A stretch of 64,000 nucleotides of DNA from Flaccisagitta enflata (GCA_965153355.1 OZ231127.1:55180001-55244000), one strand, 5' to 3'; positions 49,538 to 63,016 are shown, numbered from the stretch's first letter. Notes: generated from the letters alone by a model not told the origin. Translations and numbers: made by a program.

Positions 49538-49669
49538 ACAAGGCCGGATGCATAGCAGGCTTAATAGGGGACGGGTTGGCAGGAGCGGAATTAGTAAAAA
49601 AACAACTTTGTGACCGACCAGCCGACGGACCGAAAAGTGGGTTAAAGAGTCGCGCGTCCGCGACTAAAA
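49538..49669 (+). mobile_element. Hairpin element
   Basis: 'acaaggccggatgcatagca', 'gacgggttggcagg', hairpin AGTCGCGCGTCCGCGACT plus AAAAG. Confidence 0.7.
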
Positions 49670-50334
49670 GTAGAAGACCCACTTGCATGTCATGTGACAT
49701 GACTTTGTCCCTTTTTGTGAGACACTCCTCCCCCTTGCGCTAACCACCTCAATTTGCTCCCTTGTGCGATAATCTATTTTGACCTCAGACAACATTCCAC
49801 CTGTTCCCTAGTTGCTTCCTAATGTCGTCTAACACTTTGTACCTTATGTCAAATTTCATTCCACTTTACCCCATCATGTGACCCCCCTCTTCCCCTTGAT
49901 GCAACACCCCACTTTGCCCCCCTGACACTTCTTTGCCGCTTCCCATGACTCCTACCAACCTCATGTGTCACCGCCATGACACTCCGTCTAACCCTCTTGT
50001 AAAATTGTACAGGTACATGACACTTGACTGTACCTCTCAAATGGCAATTGACTGAACAATAATGAAAAATAACTGGCTTTATCGAGCATGTGACTCTACA
50101 ATGATATATTACATCTACTACTGCAACATTTGTGAAAACATTACATAACACTCAACAGCCTTACTTGTAACACTTGACTTTGATGTAACATGTGACACTT
50201 GTTACGATAACTCAAGTATCTCATGTTACAATAAAGTCAAATGTCACATGTTACAATAACGTCAACTGTCACAAATAAGGCGAGTGCTATATAATGTTGT
50301 TGAGTCAAATGTCACAAATGTTGCAGTAGCAGAT

Positions 50335-51250
50335 GACACACTTGACTTTATCGTAACATGTGACACTTGACTTTATCGTAACATGTGACACTTGACTTTA
50401 TCATAACATGTGACACTTGACTTTATCATAACATGTGACACTTGACTTTATCATAACATGTGACACTTGACTTTATCATAACATGTGACACTTGACTTTA
50501 TCATAACATGTGACACTTGACTTTATCATAACATGTGACACTTGACTCTATTGTAACATGTGACACTTGACTTTGTCGTAACATGTGACACTTGACTTTG
50601 TCGTAACATGTGACACTTGACTTTGTCGTAACATGTGACACTTGACTTTGTCGTAACATGCGACACTTGACTTTATCGTAACATGCGACACTTGATTTAT
50701 CATAACATGTGATACTTGATTTATCATAACATGTGTCACTAGATTTATCATAACATGTGACACTTGACTTTATCATAACATGTGACACTTGACTTTATCA
50801 TAACATGTGACACTTGACTTTATCATAACATGTGACACTTGACTTTATCATAACATGTGACACTTGACTTTATCATAACATGTGACACTTGACTTTATCA
50901 TAACATGTGACACTTGACTTTATCATAACATGTGACACTCGACTTTATCATAACATGTGACACTCGACTTTGTCATAACATGTGACACTCGACTTTGTCA
51001 TAACATGTGACACTCGACTTTGTTATAACATGTGACACTCGACTTTGTCATAACATGTGACACTTGACTTTATCATTACATGCGACAGTTGACTTTATCG
51101 TAACATGCGACACTTGACTTTATCGTATCATGTGACACTTGACTTTATCATAACATGTGACACTTGAATTTACCATAACATGACACCTGACTATCATAAC
51201 GTGACAACCGACTATCTTAACATGTGACACATAATATAGTAACATGTGAC
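50335..51250. repeat. 25-bp minisatellite, about 36 units
   Basis: Unit 'catgtgacacttgactttat' plus 'cataa', containing the palindrome ACATGT. Variant blocks (GTCGTAA, CTCGACTTTGTCA) are clustered, showing local block duplication. 49670-50334 is degenerate, partly of the same words, without a gene. Confidence 0.95.
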
Positions 51251-51399
51251 ACCTGACTTCATTGTAACATGTGGCACCTTACTTTATGGTTTCATGGGAC
51301 TTAACTTCAAAGGCATTTTAATTATGCATGATTGTCACAACCCACCTGACTATTCTGCCCTGCATGCGACACTCATCTTTGCCCCAAAAATTACAATAG

Positions 51400-52075
51400 A
51401 TTATGCCATCCATCTTTATCTCTAACTTTCCATCACATCTGTCTGTCTCTAGCTTATCATGACATCAGTGTTTCTTGCGTATCTGTCTATCTTTAATCTA
51501 TCATGACATCTGTCATTGTCTCTAGACTATCACAACACCTATCTTTCCCTCGAGGCTATCATGACACCTTTGTCTCTCGACTTTGACATGTTTATCATGA
51601 CAGACAGATCTTGATAAGAGAAAAACAACCAGATAGAAAAGAGAAACAGTTGACAGACATGTCATGATAGACAAGGGACAAAGACATGTCATGATGGACG
51701 AGAGACAAAGACATGTCATGATAGACCAGAGACAAAGACAAATGTCATGATAAAGAAGAGACAGACAGAGGTCGTGATAGGCTAGAGAGAAAAAGACGGA
51801 CGTCATGATAGGCTAGAGGAAAATGCAGATGTCATGATAGGCATAACAGATGTCATAAACATGACAATGAAAGATGTCATGACACACAAGTGATAAAGAC
51901 AGATGTCACATATGTCTTGACAGAGACAGATGTCATAAAAGGCTAGACACAGATCATGATAGTCAAGAAAAAGGGACAGACAAGGGATAGACAGGCGTTC
52001 TGAGTGACTACAGTTAAAGACAGGTGTCATAATAGACCTAGGACAAACACAGATGTCATGATAGTTTTAATGGAC
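51400..52075. repeat. 29-bp minisatellite that inverts near 51590
   Basis: Left half 'tgtctctagcttatcatgac'; right half 'gacatgtcatgatagac' and 'gagacaaag'. The same unit forms 55150-57715. Confidence 0.8.
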
Positions 52076-52122
52076 AGACCGACGGATAGACAAGGTTAAG
52101 AGTCACGTGTCCCTAACTAAAT
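52070..52122 (+). mobile_element. Hairpin-element terminal fragment
   Basis: 'gacagaccgacggatagaca', 'agagtcacgtgtccctaact' then AAA; only the hairpin end remains. Confidence 0.45.
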
Positions 52123-52376
52123 TCGAGCAAAAATGAGAGGCGAATTAGCTTGAAAAATGGCACAGAATATAACTTGCTTCAATCACATTCAATTTCCGCA
52201 CTAGCACTTAAACTCAAAATTCACTCAAGAACAAATTTGTTCTTAACTTTAATCAACAATAATCAACAATCAAACGTGTAATTAACGGAATGCTATTGAA
52301 AAATCAATAGTCACTAAGTATAAGCATCTATGGGCTATAAAGTTACAAAAATAACAAAATGAAACGATAGACAAGA

Positions 52377-54744
52377 TCACGGGCGTGGCCGAAGGCTTCG
52401 GCTAGATTTAGAAGAATTAGTTTCGACCGAAGATTGTGACGAAGCAGCAGCCCGCTGTGACGAGGCAGCAGCCCGCTTAGAAGATCTTACTTTTGAGGAT
52501 TCAGTTTCTACGGATGACGGTAAAGGAGCAACAACAGCAGTAGCCCGCTTTGAAGATTTGAGTTTCGATGATTTTTCAAGTCTAGATGAGCCGGCGGATT
52601 TAAAGGATGCATTAACATTTAAGTTCGATGGAGCACTCTTGGAAGCCACCACAGCTTTCGAGGTCGCCGCCGCAGCCATCGCCGCCGCAGCCGCAGCAGC
52701 CGCAGCCGTTGCCGCCGCTGCAGCCTTCGAAGCCCCAGGAGCTTTAGCAGCAGCCGCCGCCTTGTAAAGATCAGCAAGTGATTTTTTTACAGGAGGCGGC
52801 TTTGAAACAGGGGCCGCTTTTGAAACTGGGGCCGCCTTTGAAGCTGGGGCCGACTTTGAAGCCGAGGCTAACTTTGAGGTGGAGACCAACTTTGACGGCA
52901 TGGTGGACGTAGGAGGCAAGGCAGACGTCGAAGGCAAGGCAGATGTCGAAGGCAAGGCAGACTCTGGGGGCGAGGACGAACCCGCGGCCGCGGTGGGTCT
53001 GCAAGCGGAGAAAGAATTCGACGATGTGGTTGCCTTCTGACGTCTTTGAGCCAATTCTTTCTTCTTCTTGTTTACTAACGCCGATAATTCACCCGGCTGC
53101 ATCTGAATGAAATAAACAAACAAATGACAGATAACATTGAATAGGAATAAGATAGCCCTTCCCCTCAACCCCCCCCCCCCGGTAAAAAGGACAATTGACA
53201 TTTTTCAGGGATAAGCGATGCTCAGACAGGTGAAAAAAAATTTATTTCTAAGACAACCGTCACAAGAGAAATGACCAAAGACGACGGAATACAAAAGCCC
53301 TCTTCACCCCCCCCCTTCAAAAAAAAAAGAATTGACATTTTTCCGGGACAAATGACGACAAAGACAGGTGAAAGAAAAAAACTAATTACAAAGTCAACCG
53401 ACACAACAGAAACAGAGACAACACAAACAATACAAAAGCCCTCTTCCTCCCCCCCCCCAAAAAAAAAAAATAGCACAATTGACATTTTCCCGGGATGAAT
53501 GATACACGGACAGGTGAAATATATTAATTGCAAAGACACCCGACATGAGAAATGAATAATGACAGACAAAACAGACATGATATTGCTTCACTTGTGACAA
53601 TTTAATATGATTCTCAGAATCGTAGGAACCTCCGACCATAGTGTCCACTCATCCATCTGTGGTGCAAAATCAAACATTGCTCTTGTTACTGTTGTCATTT
53701 GATTGATCTAAGACAGTTGATTTTCTTACCGATGGCATAGCTTTTGGGTCACGCGATTCTTCACAAGATTCTTCACGCGATTCTTTATGAGATTCTTCAC
53801 GCGATTCTTCACGAGATTCTCCACCCAATGTGAAACTGGAGTCAGTTTCTTTTTGTCCATCGTCCCGAGTCTTCTGAATGAGAAAAAAAGCAGGGTGAAT
53901 TCTTGAGTTTTAAGCTAAAGAACGAGGGAGATAATTGATTTATACACAGGAAAACATGGACATTTATTCATACAGTTTATAGTCGCTTGCTTGAAAAAAA
54001 ATGAAGTGTAAAATAAAGTGTCGACATAGCGGTAGATAAGAACCTAGTTTATAAAAACGTCAAGCCTTGTGAGAGCTTGAAAATCAAGAAAAATATAATT
54101 ATTTTACTACTAGATATCTCTATCTATTTTGAAGGCTTCAGAAAAAATGTTTTTATAAAAAATAAAAAGTGTAGATGCACAGACAAATGTCATCACTAAG
54201 GTCACGTTCGAGACACTCTTTTATTCTCAGCCTTGAAGTGCTTGTAAATTAGAAGGGAAGTATACTCACCATCGAAATGTCCGATCCATCCACTAAATCA
54301 ATGCCGCGTCCATCACTTTTGCCGTCTTTACCGCAATTGGCCGCCGTGACAAGAGTTACCTGGAAGTAGCAAATGAATGCGATGACTTTTAGGTGACAAA
54401 GTCCCGTGGCACATCTAAGAACAAGGCCAACGATACAGCCTCTTTAGGACTTTTATCACTAATGAATGTGTTATGAATGTCATTCACTTATGAATGATTT
54501 AATTAATGAATCATGTCATGAACCAACAGACCAACGGACAGTCCATTGTAGAGATGCAAGAACGCTTGAAAACAGGGGAACTGAAGATCACTGTTAGTCG
54601 TTACATCAACCTCAATGAAGCCAAAATTGTGTGACTCATGATACATACCTCGCTCGCCTCGGGTTCCTCGCGTGCCGTGTCATGATCTTCTATGGAAACC
54701 GGCGTGATCGACAAAACTTCAACATGTGCGGAAGCCGGAGACAC
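52377..54744 (-). CDS. Four C-terminal exons of an Ala/Ser/Lys-rich, largely disordered protein
   Basis: All phase 0 with good GT-AG sites: 54744-54649 (VSPASAHVEVLS...EEPEASE), 54359-54270 (VTLVTAANCGKDGKS...GSDISM), 53873-53730 (with a repeat of REES/HKES type, about six tetrads) and the last exon 53102-52377 (241 codons to the stop). The last exon opens MQPGELSALVNKKKKELAQRRQK, a short helix-like basic stretch. It then has PSTSALPSTS repeats, ASKAAPVSKAAPVSK repeats, a 13-residue-class Ala run (about residues 125-145) and an RSSKRAAASSQ-type tail. Such composition is typical of scaffolding or nuclear regulatory tails, but no domain fixes a role. Upstream exons would lie beyond the minisatellites to the right. 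Unrecognised. Confidence 0.6.
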
Positions 54745-55149
54745 CTGGATGATAAAAGATGGTGGGGAAAAAAAGGACGAATCACCTTGGTCACATGATA
54801 CACGACTCTATAAGTTTTACTTCTTTGTCAGTCTGTTGGTCCATCGGTCTGTCGACAAAACTGCTCTAAAAGCTGCGCAGTTTATGCTTGAACAAAGAAG
54901 GAACCTTGTTAAGTTAACAGCCGTTTCGCACTTTGGAATACAATATTACAGTCATTTCAATTGGGCGTAAGCCAAATGTTATCACGGCACTCACTGCCAG
55001 ATTTGAGATGACCAACAGACAGCGACCGAACTGCCACCGCCCACTATCGCCATCCGACTCATTTACTGAAAACTTCAAAACTGAGTAAGAACGTGTCAAA
55101 TTTGGTTACACAGATTACAGCGTGAAAATATGAACACAGAGAATTGTTT

Positions 55150-57715
55150 TTCCAGCTCATCGCACTTCTGTTCTGTCTCCAACACGATCTTCTGTCTTTG
55201 TTCCAGCCTGGTCGCGAATCTTCGTCTCGTCTCCAGCTTGTCAAGTGATCTGTCTTGTCTCCAGCCTCATCAGATCTCTGCCTTGTCTCCAGCTCACCGT
55301 GACCTCCTGCCTTGCCCCAGCTCACGTGATCTCTGTCTTGTCTCCAGCTCATTCAGGATCTTCTGTCTCACTCCTGAACCTTGGTCAGGACCCTGCCCGC
55401 CCAGGCCCATCGTATCTTCTGTCTTGTCCCAGCTCCACCACACCTCTGCCGCCCTGTCTCCGCCTGAGACCTTCTGTCTTGTCTCCAGCTCACGAGACCT
55501 CTGCTCCTGTCCCCAGGCTCATCTAGACTCCTGTCTTTTTGGCATGTCCCCAGCCTGGTCGCATATTCCCCGTCTCTGTCTCCAGCTTGTCGGAAAGACC
55601 CCTCTGTCTTGTCTCCAGCCTATCGCGATCTCTGCTCCTGTCTCCAGCCTATCGACTCGTCTTGCCCTGCCCATCGCGCATTCTCTGCCTTTGTTCCACC
55701 GACTGCCCACCTCCAGCTCACCACATCTGCCCACCCCGTCTGCTGCGACCTTCGTCTTTGTTCCAGCTCATCGCGACCTCTGCCCGTCTCCAGCCCATCG
55801 CGACCGTTCAGTTCCGTGCCCACGCGATCTCGTCTTTGCCCCAGCTCGCGTCTCTGCCCGTCTCCAGGCCTTCGCACTGTCTGTCTCCAGCCCATCGCAC
55901 TGCCTCGTTCCGCCTGTCGTATTCTCTGTCTCAGCCTCCTGTGCCTTGGTCATGATCTCTGCCCTCTGTCCCAGCCTCCACGTGATCAAGCGTCTGTCTC
56001 CAGCCCACAGACCAAGCAGTCTTGTCTCCAGCCTGGTCGTGACCTCTGTCTTGCCCCCAGCCTACCACGACCTCAGCCTATCGTGACAATCTTGTTCAGC
56101 CTATCACAACATTTGTCTGCTCCAGTTTATGACAACATCTGTCTTGTCACTAGCTTTGTGACAACATCTGCTCCACCATCATCACAACATCTGTAAGCAA
56201 TAAGACATGTGTCTAGATTGACTAGAGATGTCATGATAGGCTTGAGACAAAGACAGCTGTCGTGATAGGCTAGAGACAAAGACAGATGTCATGATAGGCT
56301 TGAGACAAAGACAGCTGTCGTGATAGGCTAGAGACAAAGACAGATGTCATGACAGGCTAGAGACAAAGACAGATGTCATGATAGGGTAGAGACAAAGACA
56401 TATGTCATGATAGGCTAGAGACAAAAGCAGACAATGACATAGGGTAGAGACAAAGATAGATGTCGTGATATTAGAGACAAATATGCAGATGTCGACATAG
56501 GGTAGAGACAAAGACAGATGTCGTGATAGGCTAGAGACAAAAGCAGATGTCGATATAGGCTAGAGACAAAGACAGATATCGTGATATGCTAATGGAAGAG
56601 GTCTTGATAGGCTAGAGTCTAAGACAGATGTCATGATAGGCAAGAGACAAAAACAAATGTCGTGATAGGCTAGAGACAAAAAGATGTTGTGATAGGCTAG
56701 AGATAAAGACAGATGTCAAGATAGGCTAGAGACAAAGACATATGTCGTGATAGGCTGGAGACAAAGACAGGTGCCGTGATAGGCTAGAGACGATGCCGTG
56801 ATAGGCTAGAGACAAAGACAGATGTCGTGATAGGCTAGAGACAATGACAGATGTCGTGATAGGCTAGAGACTAAGACAGATGTCATGATAGGCTAGAGAC
56901 AAAGACAGATGTCGTGATAGGCTAGAGACAAAGATGACATGACAGTGTCAGGGAGACAGCACTGATGCCTGATAGGCCAGAGCAAAGCCACAGACAAGAC
57001 AGGCCAGAGGCAGTTTCAAATGCCAGACAGGCCAGATATGCCTTGCATTTGATAGTGAACAGAGACAGACAGATGTCGTGACAGGCTAGAGGCAAAGACA
57101 GATGTCGTGATAGGCTAGAGACAAATACAGATGTCATGATAGGCAAGAGACAAAGACAGATGTCGTGATAGGTTAGAGACAAAGACAGATGTCATGATAG
57201 GCTAGACAAACACAGATGTCATGATAGGCTAGAGACAAAGACAGATGTCATGATGGCCACAAAGACAGATGTTGTGATAGGCCAGAGACAAACCGATGTT
57301 TGGATAGGCTAGAGACAAAGACATATGTCGTGATAGGCTAGAGACAAAGACAGGTGCCGTGATAGGCTAAAGACAGATGTCGTGATAGGCTAGAGACAAA
57401 GACAGATGTCGTGATAGGCTAGAGACAAAACCAGATGTCTTGATAGGCTAGAGACAAAGACAGATGTCGTGATAGGCTAGAGACAAAAAGATGTTCGTGA
57501 TAGGCTAGAGACAAAACAGATGTTGTGATAGGCCAGAGACAAACTCAGTGTCTTGATGGGCTAGAGACAAAGACAGTTGTCGTGATAGGCTACAGACAAA
57601 GACAGTTGTCATGATAGGCTAGAGACAAAGAGAACCAGATGTCATGATAGGCTAGAGACAAAGAGATGTTGTGATAGGGAGACAAAGACAGATGTTGTGA
57701 TAGGCTAGAGAATGT
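55150..57715. repeat. Large inverted pair of 29-bp minisatellite arrays
   Basis: 55150-56200 is the pyrimidine version (tctgtcttgtctccagcc...), and 56201-57715 the purine version, 'gacagatgtcgtgataggct' plus 'agagacaaa' (29 bp, about 50 units). They meet at about 56190-56215. The left arm has many CpG-bearing variants and small deletions; the right arm is more regular. Long frames here are repeat artefacts. Confidence 0.9.
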
Positions 57716-58800
57716 TTTGTCAAATTGTCCAATTTTGGACAAATTCGACAATCCTTCCCCAGACTTTAGAATCTAATTTGATAAATTGTCAAACTCTGAA
57801 CAAATTTGTCCATCCTTCCTACCTAAGTCTTTAGATTATAATGTATTTTGACAAATAGTCCTACTTTGGACAAATTTGTCCATTCTTTCTCAACTTTCAT
57901 AGAGTAAGAGAATGTCTTGTCAAATTGTCTGATTTTGGACAAATTCGTCAATCCTGGCTCAGAGAATATTTTCACAGATTGTCCAATTTTTGACAAATTT
58001 GTCCATCCTTCCCCAGTCTTGAGAGTATTGATTTATTTCAACATATTGTCAAGTTAGAAAATATTTCCACAAGTTGTCCAATTTTTGACAAATTTGTCCA
58101 TCCTTCCCGAGTCTTTAGAGAACTAATTTATTTTGACAAATTTTCAAACTTTGGACAACTTTGTCTATTCTTCCCCAGTCTCTAGAGTATTAATTCATTT
58201 TGACAAATTGTCCAACTTTGGACAAATTCGTCCATTCTTTCTCTACCTCTATAGAGAAAAGAAAAAATTTCCACAAGTTGTCCAATTTTGGAAAAATTTG
58301 TCCATCCTTCCCCAGTCTTCAGAGTACTATTTTGTTTTGACAAACTGTCAGACTTTTGGACAAATTCGTCCATCCTTCTCCAGTCTTTTGAGTATTTATT
58401 CATTTCGACAAATTGTCCGTCTCTGGACAAATTTGTCCATCCTTCCCGAGTCTTTAGAGTACTAATTCATTTCGACAAATTGTCAAACTTTGGACAAATT
58501 CGTCCATTCTTTCTCAACCTCTGTAGACAAAAGACAATATTTCGACAAATTGTCCAATTTTTGACAAATACGTCCATTCTTTCTCAATCTCTATAGAGAA
58601 AAGAAAAAGTTTCCACAAGTTGTCCAATTTTGGACAAATTTGTCTGTCCTCCCCTAGTCTTTAGAGTATAAATTTATTTTGACAAATTGTCAAACTTTTG
58701 GTCAAATTCGTCCATCCTTCTCCAGTCTTTAGAGTATTAATGTTTTTTGACAAATTGTCCAATTTTGGACAAATTTGTCCATCCTTCCCCATTCTTTAGA
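57716..58800. repeat. ~67-bp repeat with GACAAATTGTCC palindromes
   Basis: Recurring 'gacaaattgtccaattttgg' plus 'acaaatt(t/c)gtccatcc', then 'ttccccagtctttagagta', at spacings of 62-72 bp. Each unit holds GACAAATT...AATTTGTC inverted words. Confidence 0.85.
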
Positions 58801-60330
58801 GACTGGTGTCACGCTTAGCCGACCTTGGACGGGATGAAATTCATCAATTTTAAATGTTTGAAAATTAAACAAAACCATACATCATCATGTAGCTTACCAA
58901 TTTTTACATATGAATCCATTCTTGGATTTTCTTAAGTAAGCTCATTTTTCATGCAAATTAGGCTTAAATAGATATTGTTGGCAATTTTATTACTAGAAAA
59001 TTTAGCTAAATACAATCAAGAAATCAATATGACAGTAAAATTCTTATTGATAACGTTCAAGCAAACATGCGTGATCATGTTTCTAAATTTTTTAAATTTT
59101 TTTGTTTTTTTAAAAAATCTCGATAAGTACCATTTCTGGCTGGGTGGGCTGTTGGTAGAAATATTTTTTACCCAAGCTTTTCTTCATGCCAGTGACGAGG
59201 AATCTTTAAAGGAAGCTTCATGCAAAATTTCAACCAGATCGGACAATTATTTTAGAAGTTATGCAATTTTTTCATTTTTTCATCTGGTAGGCTGGTTGGT
59301 CTGGTTGGACTGCTCGACATTCTTTAGGTCACATCAGATTTTAGGCAAAGGACCCTCTTGATCCAGATACCAACCATGCAGAATTTCATGGGGCTAGCTC
59401 AAATAGTTCCGGAGATATGCGAATTTGAATTTTGAGAAATTTTACCAAATTAAAACTTAAAAGCATCGCGCATTTGTGTGAGAAGCGCTGTGTGGAAACA
59501 AAGAATCAACTACGAGACTTGGTCGGCGAGCGTTACAATTCAGTTCTTATTTTTGTAGTGATCAACTTTGGAATTTCACTGTAACCTAACGAATTGTACT
59601 GAAGACTTGAAATTTTGCATGCTTGTACAGAATTTGACCCTCTTTCCTGTCATGTAAATCGATTTTCCGTCAATCATGTTGCTATGCCATGGGATAACAT
59701 GAATCAAAGTGTGACACAAGTGTGACAGCTTCAACGACGAGCACCCCTGAATTGTAACGCTTCAGGAAAATGTTGATTTCTGCAAAATGAAATGGAAAAA
59801 ATCCTTGAAATTTGGAGGAAAGGTCCTTCAATTAGTTGGTAATGCAATGAAAAAAGAAAATATGCTTAATGTTTTGAGAATGATAGGCTTATAAAAAAAA
59901 ACTCTCTACCTCCTTAATTTAGAGTGAAAAATGCCAAAAAATGAAGGGGGAGAGTACTATAATTTAACATTATTTTTTGTCATCCTACCGTTAAAACATT
60001 GAATTAAAACTTTCTACACATATCAATGGATTGATAGTGATTGCTTACAAGCTATAGGATGACCCCCATTGACATTTCTTGATGGGTTAAAGTTGCAGTA
60101 TGCTTGCAGGGACAGAATCGGGACAGGCCAAAATACACCCTTCTACCCCTATTTTTGACTCCATAGGGGTAGTTGGCGTGGCAAAAATTGGTTTCGTTTG
60201 GTACACCAGATAGTTATGTATGTCAACCAACCTTTGTAGCCATATGCAATTCAGTAGAAGAAGCGATAACACCTCTACATTAGGGGAGATTAAGGGTTTT
60301 TCGCGCGCATGACGATGCTCGGAATTAGTC
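58801..60330. other. AT-rich stretch without a supported gene
   Basis: A 128-codon plus frame at 58975-59361 is hydrophobic but has no domain or splice context. Weak inverted words ('cgcttagccgacc' near 58812 and 'ggtcggcgagcg' near 59521) hint at another decayed foldback element. Confidence 0.35.
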
Positions 60331-60334
60331 TAGA

Positions 60335-61060
60335 GTATATATTTATTTTGACAAATTGTCAAACTTTTGGACAAATTCGTCCATCCTTCTCCAGTCTTTA
60401 ATGTATTAATGTTTTTCGACAAATTGTCAAACTTTGGACAAATTCGTCCATTCTTTCACAACCTCTATAGAGAAAAGAAAATATTTCGACAAATTGTCCA
60501 ATTTTGAACAAATTCGTCCATTCCTTCTCAATCTCTAGAGAAAAGAAAACGTTTCCACAAGTTGTCCAATTTTGGACAAATTTGTACTTCCTTCACCATT
60601 CTTTAGAGTATTAATGTATTTCGACAAATAGTCCAACTTTGGACAAATTCGACCTTCCTTCTCCAGTCTTTAAAATAAGAGAATATTTTGACAAATTTGA
60701 CAAAAAGGACAAATTGGAAGAATTGGACAAATTTGTCAAAATATATATTTTCTTGGTGAGCACAGTAGAAGATGTACGGACGAAAATGACGAAAATGACA
60801 AACATGACGAAAATGATGAATTTGTCAAAACTAATATTTTCTTGGTGAGCATTGTAGAAGATGGATGGACAAAAATGACGAAAATGACGAAAATGACGAA
60901 TCTGTCAAAAAAAGATATTTTCTAGGTGAGCATTGTGGAAGATGGATGGACAAAAATGACAAATAAGACGAATTGGACAAATTTTTCAAAATGGATATTT
61001 TCTTGGTGAGCATTGTAGAAGATAGATGGACAAAAATGACAAAAAGACAAGTTTGTCGAA
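60335..61060. repeat. Second GACAAATT repeat block grading into a GACGAAAATGAC array
   Basis: The first half matches 57716-58800. From 60690, units of 'ttttcttggtgagcattgta' plus 'gaagatggatggacaaaaatgac' recur four times at about 75-100 bp. Confidence 0.8.
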
Positions 61061-61179
61061 ATGCAACAAAGAGAAAACTGGTTTTAAACATTTTGAGAGT
61101 GGACATTTGGCGTTTGGACATTTTTCGAGTGGGACAAAACAAGATTGGACATTTTTGTTGTCCACCCCCAAATTGCAGT

Positions 61180-61600
61180 ACCGAGACGCAAATCCCAGTG
61201 TCATGGCCCATATCCTATCCGCCAGTCCCAAATCCTGGCTTCAATGGCCCAAATCCTAGACTTGAGACCCAAAATCCACCTTTGAGGCCCAAATCTCATC
61301 CTTGAGGCACAAATCCCAGCAGTGAGGCCCAAATCTAAGCCTCGTGGTTCATATCCCTGCCTCAAGGATGAGATTTGGGCCTCCAGGCTAGGATTTGGGC
61401 CTTGAGGCTAGGATTTGGGCTTCTTGAGATAAGATTTGGGCCACAACACTGGGATTTGTATCTTGGGACTTGATTTGAGCCTCGAGGCTGGAGGAGGGAT
61501 GGGACGTAGGAGGAGAAGTAGGAGGAGAAGGAAAATTCCCCCATATGTGTGAAAGCATAGGTCATCGACCCCTTCGGGGCCGCTGCCCAAAAAGCGAAGT
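61180..61600. repeat. ~20-bp minisatellite that inverts near 61350, with GGGCAGCGGCCCC-type end
   Basis: 'gaggcccaaatctcatcctt' becomes 'aaggatgagatttgggcctc'. The right edge carries 'catatgtgtgaaagcatagg' and 'tcatcgaccccttcggggccgctgccc', the end also seen at 2608-3119 and 47512-48152. Confidence 0.7.
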
Positions 61601-61681
61601 GTTCCAACGGATCTAAAGTGCCCCTTCAACTTCAAGCGCAACCTACTTGGGCAGGGCACGGGTACCGATGACCATCTAACT

Positions 61682-61935
61682 TTTGCAACTACTGGCATTG
61701 TGTCCATCATTTTTGTCGTCGTCATTATCATCATCGTCATCGCCGCCACTGTCGTCTTTGTCATTGTCGCCACCGCTGTTGTCATTGTCGTCGTCTTTAT
61801 CATTGTCGTCATTGTCGCAATCGTTGTCATTGTCATAGTTGTTATTGTTGTTGTTGTCGTCATTGTTGTAGTTGTTGTCGACGTTGCCGTTGTTGTCTTC
61901 ATTGTTGTTGTGGTCGTAGTTGTTGTTGTTGCCGG
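61682..61935. repeat. Degenerate GTC/ATT/GTT triplet tract
   Basis: Triplet-periodic over 250 bp; Asp/Asn- or Val/Ile-rich frames are artefacts. Confidence 0.9.
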
Positions 61936-63016
61936 GGACTAGTGGTGGCCTCCTGCACTTGAAAGTCATCAAAAGGGATACAATTTTTAAGCCCCCAGGC
62001 AGGTGTATGGGCCCATCACATGACATGTAGTGGCAGTCTGGGCTCATTTGACCCAAAAAAAGGACCCGGATGGCCCAAAAAACTGGTCAAAATAGGCCAA
62101 AACTGATTTTTAGAGCGTTATTCTTCTATCTGGCTAGCTCAAATGTTTTTTACTAATATATAATGTGAAAATATGTAATTGTCCTATGTAAATTAGGTGT
62201 AGAGAGTTATAGGAGCCCACAGAAGACTTATAATTGGCCAAAATTAGGTCAAAATAGCCAAAAAAGTAGTTAAAACAATCTAAAGTAGAGATTTGCAGAA
62301 TTTTTTCTCTTTCTGGTTTTGTAAAAGGGTACTTAAAGGGATAAAATGTAGAAATATATAATTGTCCAATCTGAGGTAAGTGTGCCAGATTGAGGGAGCC
62401 TGATAAAACCTTAAAACAAGCTAAAATCAGGTCAAAATGACTAAAAAAAACCCTGAAATGGAAAAAAAAAACTTTTTTTTTCAATTTTTGAACAATTGAT
62501 TATTTTCTTAATCTTTATTGAAAATAAATAATTGGAAGTATTACTTTCTACTCACAAAACATATAATTAGGCTTATATAAAGCCAAATCAGCTGTTCAAT
62601 ACTCAAATTTCTCAATAATATGACTGATTAACTTAAACAGATTGTCAATTCATGTTAAAGTGGTAATAATCTTTAGAACTCATTTTTTTATGAAAATTAT
62701 TGATAATCTTAATGCAAGATTTAATCATCATGCATCAAAGACAAAAAAAAATCCAAATAAACAGTACAAGATATGCTGATAGTTACAAGTATCATGGGAG
62801 AATTTTGGAAGTAAAACTAAAAGAGAAACTTTGGATCTTTTAGAAACATTCATTTTCACAATATTAGGGTGTAAGCTGGATATGGTGATGTCAAATTTTG
62901 ACCAGAGTCGGTTTTTTTCCACTGAATTAATCTATTTTAGGAACAATAGAACCATTTTTTGGGTCTTTGGGTCAATTTCCAAAAGGGGCTGGCACATTTT
63001 TGATCAGGGGTAAACA
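61936..63016. other. Non-coding with a diverged ~175-bp tandem duplication
   Basis: 62140-62270 and 62300-62460 share 'atgt(a/g)...aatatataattgtcc', 'agcc...gataaaac' and 'ggtcaaaat' in order. No gene seen. Confidence 0.4.

Noticed and set aside
55130-56196. Frames of 195-318 codons rich in Ser, Pro and Cys
   Set aside because: They are translations of the 29-bp minisatellite in several frames, with no domain and no conserved codon use.
61408-62056. Asp/Asn- and Thr-rich minus frames
   Set aside because: Degenerate triplet tract with no domain.
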